From positions 1-28,084 of IMG/VR virus record IMGVR_UViG_3300010885_091161: DNA of 28,084 bases. The stretch is one strand, 5' to 3'. The position numbers and the translations under genes were made by a program. Numbering within the stretch: the stretch's first letter is position 1; each line of letters begins with the position of its first letter. The notes below the pieces were generated by a model. It was given only the letters and a program-made list of their open reading frames with translations. It was not told the origin of the DNA and made no database searches. Shown piece after piece: positions 1-6,849 of this stretch. This DNA comes from a virus.

Positions 1-22
1 AGAGGATAATATTAACTGAACC

Positions 23-54
23 CCTCCCATAACTAATGGTGTTTATGTGGGAGG
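23..54 (-). terminator. stem-loop overlapping the endolysin stop
   Basis: CCTCCCA at 23-29 pairs with TGGGAGG at 48-54, and the arms can be extended loosely inward (TAAC with GTTTA). It covers the last codons of the endolysin on the minus strand. There is no clean T-run after it (the minus strand continues GGTTCAGTTAATATT), so it may be a 3'-end protecting or rho-assisted structure rather than a classical intrinsic terminator. Confidence 0.35.
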
Positions 55-492
55 ATTTATATACAGATTAGCTTCAGCCGCCCGTCTTTTTATAAGTCCA
101 GGCAGCTTCCTGCTGCCACCCCACACCCATTTCTTAAACTCATCCGGCACATCATGATGATCTTCAGCATTTACCTTGTGGCGCAAGGTAGAGCGTTGCA
201 GAGCGCCTGATCCTAGGTTATAGGTAAAAGAAACCAAGGCATTAAACTGGTTGTCGGTAAGTGGAACTTTAATAAAGAGCAGGACTGCCTGTTCCGCTAT
301 TTGTACATCTGTTTTTAGCAGTACCATAGCTGTATCCTCATAAATACCAGCCTTGAATTTTTCCATTTCATATTTCTTAACCACATGGCCATAGCCAATA
401 GTTGGATAACCAGCAGGACATATATAAATATTTGCTGAAAAGCCTTCAAAACGGCAAATCAGGTCAAGCCCTTCCTGGGTTATATGGCGCAT
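43..492 (-). CDS. GH24 phage endolysin (T4-type lysozyme)
   Basis: This 149-residue muramidase is expected to cut the glycan strands of peptidoglycan at the end of infection. The N-terminal part carries the GH24 core: Glu16 in RFEG, then YICPAGYPTIGYGH, where Cys25 and Thr31 stand at the same spacing (9 and 6 residues) as Asp20 and Thr26 of T4 lysozyme, so the triad reads Glu-Cys-Thr. The C-terminal half has the usual family end (GLIKRRAAEANLY). No signal peptide or N-terminal membrane anchor is seen, so export should depend on the holin. It is the last gene of the late transcript, 6 bases after the small membrane protein gene. The start is MRHITQEG, with a weak AGGT upstream. A stem-loop overlaps its stop codon. 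Family assignment is secure. Confidence 0.95.
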   Translation of the reverse strand: MRHITQEGLDLICRFEGFSANIYICPAGYPTIGYGHVVKKYEMEKFKAGIYEDTAMVLLKTDVQIAEQAVLLFIKVPLTDNQFNALVSFTYNLGSGALQRSTLRHKVNAEDHHDVPDEFKKWVWGGSRKLPGLIKRRAAEANLYINPPT

Positions 493-498
493 AAAATA

Positions 499-720
499 CT
501 ACCTGCAATGAATGTAATTAAAAATGCGGCGCAATATATAGTTGCGCAAAATGCTTAATGCGGTAAATATCAAGGCTATCTGCAGGTTTTGGGTATAGGT
601 GATGTAAATGCCAAGCAGTGGAAAAACAAATAACTGTGCGACAAGTGATATCCCAAAGCCTACGAATGTATTCACGCAAGCCTCAGAAAACGAATGTAAT
701 TTTTTCTGTCCAATTTTCAT
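499..720 (-). CDS. small phage membrane protein (DUF7220-like)
   Basis: This is a 73-residue protein with two hydrophobic segments (about residues 17-37 and 43-58) and a basic C-terminus (RNYILRRIFNYI). The pattern SEACVNTFVGFGIS...FPLLGIY...NLQIALIFTALSILRNYILRR matches small phage membrane proteins grouped as DUF7220, whose role is not established. It sits between the 3-TM holin (2 bases upstream) and the endolysin, so a part in lysis, for example as second holin or antiholin, is a guess from position only. Confidence 0.75.
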   Translation of the reverse strand: MKIGQKKLHSFSEACVNTFVGFGISLVAQLFVFPLLGIYITYTQNLQIALIFTALSILRNYILRRIFNYIHCR

Positions 721-722
721 AC

Positions 723-1190
723 CTACTTACTACCACGAAGCTTATTCATAGCCCGTTGACCAAAGTAAAAGCTGATAATGCCTGCAAATATTGCGGCATC
801 TTCTTCTGTCCACAAGGTGGTGTAAAGAATAGCTAGAGAAGTAGTAGCGAAATTAGATACAGCCAGATAAGCAAGGATTTTCACGGCTGCATATAGAATG
901 AAGAACGCATAGGCAATTACAGGACGCACGGTGCCATTAAGTGCATCTACCCATGTAATACCTGTGGTATAGGTTTTATATAGTGCCTGACTTTCCGCAA
1001 TATCTGCCTGCATATTGCCTTGCACAGTAATTTCTTCGAGGCGCTGCGCATGGCCTTGCTTCTGTTGCTCCATTTGCATTTCAAGAATTTTAATTTCATG
1101 CTTCTTATCCTGTGCATCACGGAATAATTTTAAAAAATCAGGAAATGCGGCTCCTAGAAAACCAAGCAAGCTTCCAAATAATGTAATCAT
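723..1190 (-). CDS. phage holin, 3-TM (GTA-type) family
   Basis: This 155-residue protein would form the inner-membrane lesion that releases or activates the endolysin. An N-terminal hydrophobic stretch (LFGSLLGFLGAAFPDFLKLF) is followed by a charged coiled-coil stretch (about residues 25-65). A conserved C-terminal block then contains WVDALNGTVRPVIAYAFFILYAAVK and WTEEDAAIFAGIISFYFGQRAM. The WTEED...FYFGQR signature is characteristic of the 3-TM holin family common in alphaproteobacterial prophages and gene transfer agents. It lies 2 bases downstream of the DUF6127-like gene and directly upstream of another small membrane protein and the endolysin. Confidence 0.9.
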   Translation of the reverse strand: MITLFGSLLGFLGAAFPDFLKLFRDAQDKKHEIKILEMQMEQQKQGHAQRLEEITVQGNMQADIAESQALYKTYTTGITWVDALNGTVRPVIAYAFFILYAAVKILAYLAVSNFATTSLAILYTTLWTEEDAAIFAGIISFYFGQRAMNKLRGSK

Positions 1191-1192
1191 GG

Positions 1193-1489
1193 TTATTTAC
1201 CTCCAAAAAATTCATTGATGCGTAATTTGATTGCAACGCCAGTAATCAGGGCAAGTAGTAGAAAGGCAGTAGTTACCTTTACCGTTGTCAGTAGTGCTGT
1301 GCGTTTGGCGAGCTGGAATGCAGAAAGCAGCGCGCGAAGTTCCCTGATATCATTTGCAGCATCCGGCCCATCAAGACCAACATTTGCAAGTGCGCGCCTT
1401 GCGCCACGCTCGGCGGCGCGGCATAGCATTTCTTCAAAATCTTCGCGTGGCAGCACAATATGGCTAGCCAGTTTCCTTGGCTTGGACAT
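1193..1489 (-). CDS. DUF6127-like phage protein, single C-terminal membrane segment
   Basis: This is a 98-residue protein of unknown function. The N-terminal 60 residues are charged and probably helical (LPREDFEEMLCRAAERGARRALANVGL, then DAANDIRELRALL). One hydrophobic segment follows at about residues 69-89 (VKVTTAFLLLALITGVAI). The arrangement of a helical arginine-rich domain and one TM just upstream of the holin is typical of the small DUF6127 proteins in alphaproteobacterial prophages. It could be a lysis accessory, but no spanin lipobox or conventional Rz pattern is visible. Minus-strand GGAGAACTATA precedes the start. Confidence 0.75.
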   Translation of the reverse strand: MSKPRKLASHIVLPREDFEEMLCRAAERGARRALANVGLDGPDAANDIRELRALLSAFQLAKRTALLTTVKVTTAFLLLALITGVAIKLRINEFFGGK

Positions 1490-1507
1490 TATAGTTCTCC
1501 AATATTA

Positions 1508-2482
1508 TTATTTTTGTGGTGTCTGTGCGTTTATGCGACATATATAGCCGCTGTTATCAAGCTGGTGCTCGACTGTGGTAATATTCCAATCCCCGTCAGC
1601 ACCACTTCTTACATTTACAAGCGTAAGCTTACCTTCTGCCATAAAGCGCGGGTTGCCAGGGAGCGATATAGTTAATGTTCCTGTACCGCGCTGTAGCTGG
1701 TTAAGTTTTGCTTTTACAGCAGCTTCGAGCTGCGCTTTACTATCGTATGTATGGCGGATTGTATAAACCGGCTTGCCGCTTCCAGTTGTTACTTTTTCCT
1801 GCAAGGCAGTTTGTTTGTTATGCCAGGAACCTTCAACGCTACTGTACTTACCACGTTCGGCAAAAGTTGCCTGCCAGTTGGTTATATCTTTTGAAGATAA
1901 GATTACAGGTGATATCAGTGTACCACTTACCGCCTTTGCCTGTCCCTTGGGAGCAAATAACAGGAAACCATTTACAGGTTTTGTTACAGCGTCATGGGCA
2001 AGTGCCAGCCTGGTTAATAAATGCAGGTCACTTTCTTCTGTTTGTATAAGGTGCGGAATTTCAAAGGCAGTAAGCTCAGGTGTGATACGTGGTGTAAGGC
2101 CATGCTCACCGGCTATGGTGTTAACCAGAGCACCTATTGTAATTTTCCCCCATGTTTTAGTGCGTGGTGCTTTTAACACTTGCCGCATATCAGCGGCGTG
2201 GGCGCGGATTGTCATGCTTTGTGGTGGACTTTCCACTGTCACTTCATCGACAACATAAATGCCCATATTAACCAGGCCACTTTCCTTATAACCCAAGGAA
2301 ATTTCCAGCTTGGCACCAGTACGTGGCATGGATATTTTGCCATCCCTGTCATCGAGCTTTATTTCTGTTTTATCGCTGGTAAAACCGGCCTCGTCCGTAA
2401 CACTTAAAGATAGAAGTCCCCTGCGTATGGCGGCTGTAATATCAGCGCCTTCCGCAATTACCCTGAAATCAGGTGTGGTCAT
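1508..2482 (-). CDS. D: tail hub protein, P2 gpD family (late control gene D)
   Basis: This 324-residue protein corresponds to P2 gpD, the baseplate hub that links the tail tube and tape measure to the spike (gp27-like). It opens with TTPDFRVIAEGADITAAIRRGLLSLSVTDEAG and continues with DKTEIKLDDRDGKISMPRTGAKLEISLGY, the conserved family start. LHLLTRLALAHDAVTKPVNGFLLFAPKG follows, as does the C-terminal TLVNVRSGADGDWNITTVEHQLDNSGY. Its length is close to that of other gpD proteins. It follows gpX with one base between, completing the T-U-X-D order of P2-like tails. Confidence 0.95.
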   Translation of the reverse strand: MTTPDFRVIAEGADITAAIRRGLLSLSVTDEAGFTSDKTEIKLDDRDGKISMPRTGAKLEISLGYKESGLVNMGIYVVDEVTVESPPQSMTIRAHAADMRQVLKAPRTKTWGKITIGALVNTIAGEHGLTPRITPELTAFEIPHLIQTEESDLHLLTRLALAHDAVTKPVNGFLLFAPKGQAKAVSGTLISPVILSSKDITNWQATFAERGKYSSVEGSWHNKQTALQEKVTTGSGKPVYTIRHTYDSKAQLEAAVKAKLNQLQRGTGTLTISLPGNPRFMAEGKLTLVNVRSGADGDWNITTVEHQLDNSGYICRINAQTPQK

Positions 2483-2483
2483 A

Positions 2484-2690
2484 TCAGTCCCAGAGCCTTA
2501 CTATTGTATCAGTTTTTGGTATCTGTATTTCCGGCAGTATGATAACCAGGCCTGCAGGAAGCTTATCGCCTTTATCTGCAAGGCCAGGATTTGCTTCCAG
2601 GATGGCTTCAACAATGCCATCCTGGGTGCCATAATGTTTCCACGCAATCCAGTCAAGCATATCATTTTCACTGGTTCGGTATTTTATCAT
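2484..2690 (-). CDS. X: tail protein X (P2 gpX family)
   Basis: A 68-residue protein with the gpX pattern: MLDWIAWKHYGTQDGIVEAILEANPGLAD...LPAGLVIILPEI. This LysM-like fold is found in P2 gpX and Mu homologues and helps join tail components. The ATG overlaps the end of the U gene (position 2690 is shared), and the stop lies one base before gene D, so translation is probably coupled. Size and context agree with the family. Confidence 0.93.
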   Translation of the reverse strand: MIKYRTSENDMLDWIAWKHYGTQDGIVEAILEANPGLADKGDKLPAGLVIILPEIQIPKTDTIVRLWD

Positions 2691-3076
2691 TAATCTTCCC
2701 CATAACTGACAATGGTCATGCTGAAACTTATCTTGCGTGGCACACCATTACTCAGGAAGGTTTCCCTGGTTTCTTCAATTTGCATTATCACCCAACGACC
2801 CCACACCCTCCCAAGGCCATCAACCAGTAAAAGAGGCTGGCCAATATCAGCGTTGCGTTTCATGCTTTCAGTCTGGCCAAGCCCTCCACGGAATTCAGGA
2901 TATATCACTCCTTCAAAACCTATCTGCTCTTTGCCTGGCCCAATAAATTGCATAGCAGGGTTATTGCCGATCCTGTCCTGTGCCTGCCAGCGATATTCTA
3001 TACTGCGTTTTAGTTGCTGGTATGCGCTGGTAGAAAGGGCAAAACGGTATGGGCCAAGTGCCATCATCACGCTCAT
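2690..3076 (-). CDS. U: tail protein U (P2 gpU family)
   Basis: A 128-residue protein matching P2 gpU, needed for tail completion or termination. Conserved features include the start MALGPYRFALSTSAYQQLKRS, then RWQAQDRIG, FIGPGKEQIGFEGVIYPEFRGG and the end GVPRKISFSMTIVSYG. The start at 3076 is favoured by GGAG 7 bases upstream and by an ATGA overlap with the tape measure stop. An internal Met two to three codons later is also possible. It lies between the tape measure and X as in P2. Confidence 0.94.
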   Translation of the reverse strand: MSVMMALGPYRFALSTSAYQQLKRSIEYRWQAQDRIGNNPAMQFIGPGKEQIGFEGVIYPEFRGGLGQTESMKRNADIGQPLLLVDGLGRVWGRWVIMQIEETRETFLSNGVPRKISFSMTIVSYGED

Positions 3077-5772
3077 AATGTAGCTCCTGCAGTATCAAAC
3101 AAGGCACCACGGGACATTTCTTTTATTTTACGCATCACCTCCTCGGCAATACTTTTAATATCCTGCCCTGGGGCCGCATTTACTTCAATTTTGAAATTAT
3201 TATGGATAGTTTTTGATTCACTAATGCTCTGGTTAGGAGCAGCAGGACTTGCAAAAGATACCGGAGTATTCTGGATATTAGGAAGCGGGGTTATCCCAGC
3301 AATATTTGTTGCTGGTATTTCCGGTGTACCAGGAATAAAAGATTGCCCTGCAACTTCTGGAACCGGCAAGCTACTGCTTATATTTGTCTCCGCTGCATTG
3401 GCAGCTTCCTGTGATCCTGTAATATTAGCCTGCAACTTTTTATTAGAGCCAAAAAGAAACTCAAATACTTTACCAATAGCCGCAACTGGAGCACTGATAA
3501 TTTTCCAGAAACTGCCTATCCAGTTGGCAAATGCTTCCCATGCTGGTTTTATTGGCTCCCATATCCCAGCAAAAAATGTTCTAACCTTTTCCCAATTGGC
3601 AATTATGAGGCCAGCAGCAAGTGCGATACCGCCAATTACCAGGCCAATAGGATTAGTCATTAACGCAACTGTTAAAGCCCTTAGACCACCAATTACAACT
3701 GGAATGGCGGTACTGGCAAAAGTAATAAGCCCACCTGCAAAAGAAGCAATAATACTACCTAAAGCAAATAACCTGATACGTGCGGCAGTTATCAGAGATA
3801 CCGCATTAAAAGTAAGTAACCTGGCACTTGCAAAAGACACTGCATTACCAAGCATTCCCCATACAGCAATCAGCACCTGCCCAATTGCAAGGGCTTTTGT
3901 GCGCACATAGGTGATAGCCGCTACAGTATTAAAAGCCATAAGGCGTGTTGTTGTAAAAACAAGAGCCGCACCTAATGCTCTCCATATGCTGGCAATTACA
4001 GAACCAAAGGCCAGGGCTTTTAATCTTATGGAAGTAATAAGTGATGCAGCATTGAAACTATTAAATTTTATACCTGCAAGAGTGGCTTCTATACCCATTT
4101 TAAATAAAGCTGTTCTTACCAGCAGCGCCCCACCTTGTACAAAAGTCCATGCATAAACAAGTGCAATGGAAGCAACTTTAAGAGCCATAAGGCTCACTAT
4201 TGGTATTAATATAACCTTGGCAAGAATTGGAAATTTTTGCATGCTATCTGATACAACACCAAGAACGGAGCCAAACACACCAAGCACAGAATTCAAGGCA
4301 GGAAGCAGGACAGAGCCAATATTGATGCCAAGTACGTGCAGTGAATTTGTAAATAATTGAAATTGGGCCTCACTGGCTTTCATTTTAGATTCAAACTCGT
4401 GCTGAACAGCATCAGTACGTTTTGATTCATCTGTAATGTTATTTAGTGCTTTTTTATAATGGTCAAGGTTATCTACCAGCAGGGTTATATCATCTGCTGC
4501 ACCTCCACCAAACATATCAAACAATATGCCTGTTTTATCTTCCGCTTCATTTGCGGCTTTTAAAAATTCCATCAATGCACCGGAAGCATCCTGTTTTATA
4601 GCTTCTTTAAAATCTGAGGCTTCAAATCCAAGGCTGGATAGTCCTTTTTTAAATTGGTCGCTTTGTTTTTCAGCATTACCAAGCTTCATAAGCATATCGG
4701 TAATAGCAGAACTTGCATTACGTGGTTCTTTCCCTAGTGAGATGAATGCGCTGGCAAGGGCAGCAACATGCTCTGCAGATAAGCCGAAATTTGAAGCAGC
4801 GCCAGCGGATTTTGCCATTGTTTTAAAAATCTCACCAGGCTTTGCCTGCTGTGTATCACCCAGGAGGTTTATAACATCCCCTAATTTTTGCAACTGACCT
4901 ACAGGCAATTTATAGGCTGCTGACATTTTGGCTGCAGCATCACTGGCATCTTCGGCACTCATACCATATACGAATGCCATTTTTGCAGTAGTATTGATGT
5001 AGTCGCCAAGCTTATCTGTTGCAATACCAATATGGCCACCACTTTCTGCCATTACAACAAGTTGTTCGGCGGTGAAAGGTAGGGTGCGTGACAGATTCTT
5101 AAGTGAGGTGCCAAACTTATCCAGAACTTTTGTAGCCTCATGCTCATTTTCAGGCAAATCAACTAGATTTTCCTTCAAATTATACATTTCAGTTTCAAAC
5201 TTTGCTGCTGAATGAAGCGGAGCAACAATTGCAGCACCAAGAGCAAGAGTATCAGCTATTTGGCCTCGGAGTTCAGAACGCTTTGCCAATATTGCTTTAT
5301 GCTCAGTTATGACACTATTTAAAGCAGTGTATTTAAGCTTAAGCCTTTCGATGGAACCGCCGAGGCGTATTTGTTCCATCGAAAGGCCGCCACTGGCTTG
5401 GCCAGCAGAAACCATTTCCATGCGCACATTATGAAGTGCATCGCGCTTTTTTATAAAAGCATCTTTTGCTTTACCTGCCGCAAATTCAGCTTTCTCAAAT
5501 TCACGCTGCATATCCTGAGTTGGCTGAGCCGTGGAAGAAATGCCAATAGCCAGCCTTCTTACCTGGCTTTCCGCTTCCTGCCACGTATGTTTTGCCGCAC
5601 CTAAATCAGCAGACATCCCCCTGAAAGTATTTATCCTTTTACTATCTGTTTCCATTTTGCGGATGGCATCCCCAAGGCGGCTGATCTGGCTGGTGCTATC
5701 ACCGATTACAGATTTAAAACCGCTTTGGAGAGCTGCTCCAATAGTTACGGATAATATATGTGATTTACTCAT
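3073..5772 (-). CDS. T: tail tape measure protein (P2 gpT family)
   Basis: This 899-residue protein is expected to set tail length and to be ejected with the DNA. The N-terminal third is coiled-coil rich (residues 25-175). It is followed by the conserved TMP core (about 185-430: FETEMYNLKENLVDLP, ELVVMAESGGHIGI-like segment, YGMSAEDASDAAAKMSAAYKL, LGLSAEHVAALASAFISLGKEP, ILFDMFGGG). Hydrophobic stretches span 500-710. Within these, residues 573-692 form three 41-residue tandem repeats, each beginning FN and containing a KALAxG-like core. No clear Shine-Dalgarno precedes the ATG, which overlaps the E' stop (ATGA), so translation is probably coupled to E/E'. The last part (720-760) has WEKVRTFFAGIWEPIKPAWEAF, frequent in P2-type tape measures. 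Confidence 0.96.
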   Translation of the reverse strand: MSKSHILSVTIGAALQSGFKSVIGDSTSQISRLGDAIRKMETDSKRINTFRGMSADLGAAKHTWQEAESQVRRLAIGISSTAQPTQDMQREFEKAEFAAGKAKDAFIKKRDALHNVRMEMVSAGQASGGLSMEQIRLGGSIERLKLKYTALNSVITEHKAILAKRSELRGQIADTLALGAAIVAPLHSAAKFETEMYNLKENLVDLPENEHEATKVLDKFGTSLKNLSRTLPFTAEQLVVMAESGGHIGIATDKLGDYINTTAKMAFVYGMSAEDASDAAAKMSAAYKLPVGQLQKLGDVINLLGDTQQAKPGEIFKTMAKSAGAASNFGLSAEHVAALASAFISLGKEPRNASSAITDMLMKLGNAEKQSDQFKKGLSSLGFEASDFKEAIKQDASGALMEFLKAANEAEDKTGILFDMFGGGAADDITLLVDNLDHYKKALNNITDESKRTDAVQHEFESKMKASEAQFQLFTNSLHVLGINIGSVLLPALNSVLGVFGSVLGVVSDSMQKFPILAKVILIPIVSLMALKVASIALVYAWTFVQGGALLVRTALFKMGIEATLAGIKFNSFNAASLITSIRLKALAFGSVIASIWRALGAALVFTTTRLMAFNTVAAITYVRTKALAIGQVLIAVWGMLGNAVSFASARLLTFNAVSLITAARIRLFALGSIIASFAGGLITFASTAIPVVIGGLRALTVALMTNPIGLVIGGIALAAGLIIANWEKVRTFFAGIWEPIKPAWEAFANWIGSFWKIISAPVAAIGKVFEFLFGSNKKLQANITGSQEAANAAETNISSSLPVPEVAGQSFIPGTPEIPATNIAGITPLPNIQNTPVSFASPAAPNQSISESKTIHNNFKIEVNAAPGQDIKSIAEEVMRKIKEMSRGALFDTAGATL
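3697..4056 (-). repeat. three 41-residue repeats inside the tape measure gene
   Basis: Residues 573-613, 614-654 and 655-692 align with an exact 41-residue period: each starts FNxxxxIT, has R-x-KALAxG (third copy R-LFALG) and ends in T/S-x-RL. A more degenerate copy may precede them (residues 532-572). The units are hydrophobic and probably helical. Confidence 0.8.
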
Positions 5773-6148
5773 GGGGTTTTATTTGTGAATGTTCTGGCTG
5801 CTTCCAGCCACATACGAAACTCTTCAAGTTCCATATTAAGAAATTGCTCAATACCCCCGCCAGTAACAGAGGCAATGGATATTACTGCGATTCTGAGGTC
5901 ACTGGTGCTGGTGCCAAAAAACTTTGCAGAACCTCCTGCACCTTATTGTAATCAGCAAGGTCAAGCTCCTCTATTACCGCAACCTCTACTTCTGTAAGGT
6001 TAGCAATCAGGGCAATTTCCTTTTCTGCATCCGTTTTCTTGATGCGTTCTACAGCCAACCTATCACGCACCTTGGGGCGGCGGATATTTAGTGTTGAGTA
6101 AGTTGCCTCATTAATAGTAACAGGCACGAATAATGTAATGGCTTGCAT
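5769..6148 (-). CDS. E': tail chaperone E/E' fusion made by programmed -1 frameshift
   Basis: P2-like phages make a short chaperone E and a longer E+E' by -1 slippage; both are thought to bind the tape measure. Here minus-strand T TTT TTG lies at 5921-5915, in the zero frame of E exactly as X XXY YYZ. After a one-base slip the -1 frame stays open from 5915 to a TGA at 5769-5771. It encodes about 48 residues, ending TGGGIEQFLNMELEEF and RMWLEAARTF, a pattern usual for E' (an M-x-EEF...W stretch). The predicted fusion is about 126 residues. The TGA overlaps the ATG of the tape measure gene. The E' region has no start of its own with a ribosome site, which favours frameshifting. The slippage rate cannot be read from sequence. 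Confidence 0.85.
5882..6148 (-). CDS. E: tail assembly protein E (P2 gpE family), zero-frame product
   Basis: An 88-residue protein of the phage tail E family: conserved VTINEATYSTLNIRRPKVRDRLA near the start and EKEIALIANLTEVEVAVIEELDLADYNKVQEVL in the middle. A strong AGGAGG lies 7 bases before the ATG at 6148. Its 3' part contains the slippery heptamer described for the E/E' product. The zero-frame ending after the heptamer (about 10 residues, APAPVTSESQ) is low-complexity, as expected if the main information continues in the -1 frame. It lies between tube protein FII and the tape measure, where E is found in P2. Confidence 0.92.
   Translation of the reverse strand: MQAITLFVPVTINEATYSTLNIRRPKVRDRLAVERIKKTDAEKEIALIANLTEVEVAVIEELDLADYNKVQEVLQSFLAPAPVTSESQ
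5915..5921 (-). promoter_or_regulatory. slippery heptamer T TTT TTG for -1 frameshifting
   Basis: On the minus strand the bases are TTTTTTG, phased with E codons AGT TTT TTG, so the site fits the X XXY YYZ rule. The same T6G motif is known from P2 gene E. The -1 frame downstream remains open to 5769. I did not identify a clear stimulatory stem-loop directly after the site. Confidence 0.85.
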
Positions 6149-6200
6149 GGCAATCCTCCTAAAAGTTGTAAAATTGTTGATTTGAAATGAAGAAAGGTAA

Positions 6201-6314
6201 CTATTCTTTACGGAATAGATTTTGCAATTCCGAATATTTCGTTACCCTGGAATTATTATTTCCACGTAACCTATGATTCAGTTTTGTAAATATGGTTTTG
6301 ATAAACTTAAACAT
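6201..6314 (-). CDS. possible small gene (37 aa) between tube FII and E
   Basis: A 37-codon ORF begins at an ATG that overlaps the TAA of the tube gene by one base (TAATG) and ends with TAG at 6201-6203. The product is strongly basic (MFKFIKTIFTKLNHRLRG, then NNNSRVTKYSELQNLFRKE). AGG about 6 bases before the ATG could act as a weak ribosome site. It fills most of the 165-base gap between FII and E, which otherwise has no gene. I recognise no family. The coupling and basic composition make it plausible, but it may be chance. Confidence 0.4.
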   Translation of the reverse strand: MFKFIKTIFTKLNHRLRGNNNSRVTKYSELQNLFRKE

Positions 6315-6814
6315 TAAATACCTATTGCCTGTCTGATGGAAGCCATCTGATCCACGCCGCCGATAATACGTATCATATTTTCTGCGTCAATTTCTATTAC
6401 ATCTACACCGCTTATATTAAAACGGTAATAGCGTATTGCCATCATGCATTTTAGTGTAGCTTTGTCTCCGGCTTTCCAGTTGCCGGAATCAAGCTCACGG
6501 AAAGAACCGCGCAGTGTTACCACAATAGGTTCAGCCTCACCGCCAGCTTGCATCGCTCCACGCAAGGTAACTGATACAGAATTGCCATCAACCAGACCAA
6601 ATAAGCGGAACAGCTCTGCATCATATTCAGCAAAAGTAAGATCGGCTTCGAGTTTTTCCATGCCCATGTCTATTTCTACAGGCACGTCCATACCGCCGGC
6701 ACGATGTTCATCAGTTTTTACCGTAAGCTTTGGCAAAGTAATTTCATCAACACGTCCAGCGTAGCCACGGCCATCTACGAAAGCATTAAAGTTTTTTAGG
6801 ATTTTAGGGATCAT
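6314..6814 (-). CDS. FII: major tail tube protein (P2 gpFII family)
   Basis: A 166-residue protein that polymerises into the inner tail tube within the sheath. Conserved family features are MIPKILKNFNAFVDGRGYAGRVDEITLPKL at the start, GGMDVPVEIDMGMEKLEADLTFAEYD, LRGSFRELDSGNWKAGDKATLK, and the end RYYRFNISGVDVIEIDAENMIRIIGGVDQMA. GGAGA lies 8 bases before the ATG. The gene directly follows the sheath, as FI-FII do in P2. Length matches P2 FII (about 170 residues). Confidence 0.96.
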   Translation of the reverse strand: MIPKILKNFNAFVDGRGYAGRVDEITLPKLTVKTDEHRAGGMDVPVEIDMGMEKLEADLTFAEYDAELFRLFGLVDGNSVSVTLRGAMQAGGEAEPIVVTLRGSFRELDSGNWKAGDKATLKCMMAIRYYRFNISGVDVIEIDAENMIRIIGGVDQMASIRQAIGI

Positions 6815-6849
6815 GGAAAAATCTCCAGTTAGTAGTTAAGTGCCAGTGC

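Noticed and set aside
3014-3910. Long plus-strand open frame (298 codons) opposite the tape measure gene
   Set aside because: It lies wholly antisense to a well-supported gene, has no ribosome site or recognisable family, and mirrors the codon use of the tape measure gene.
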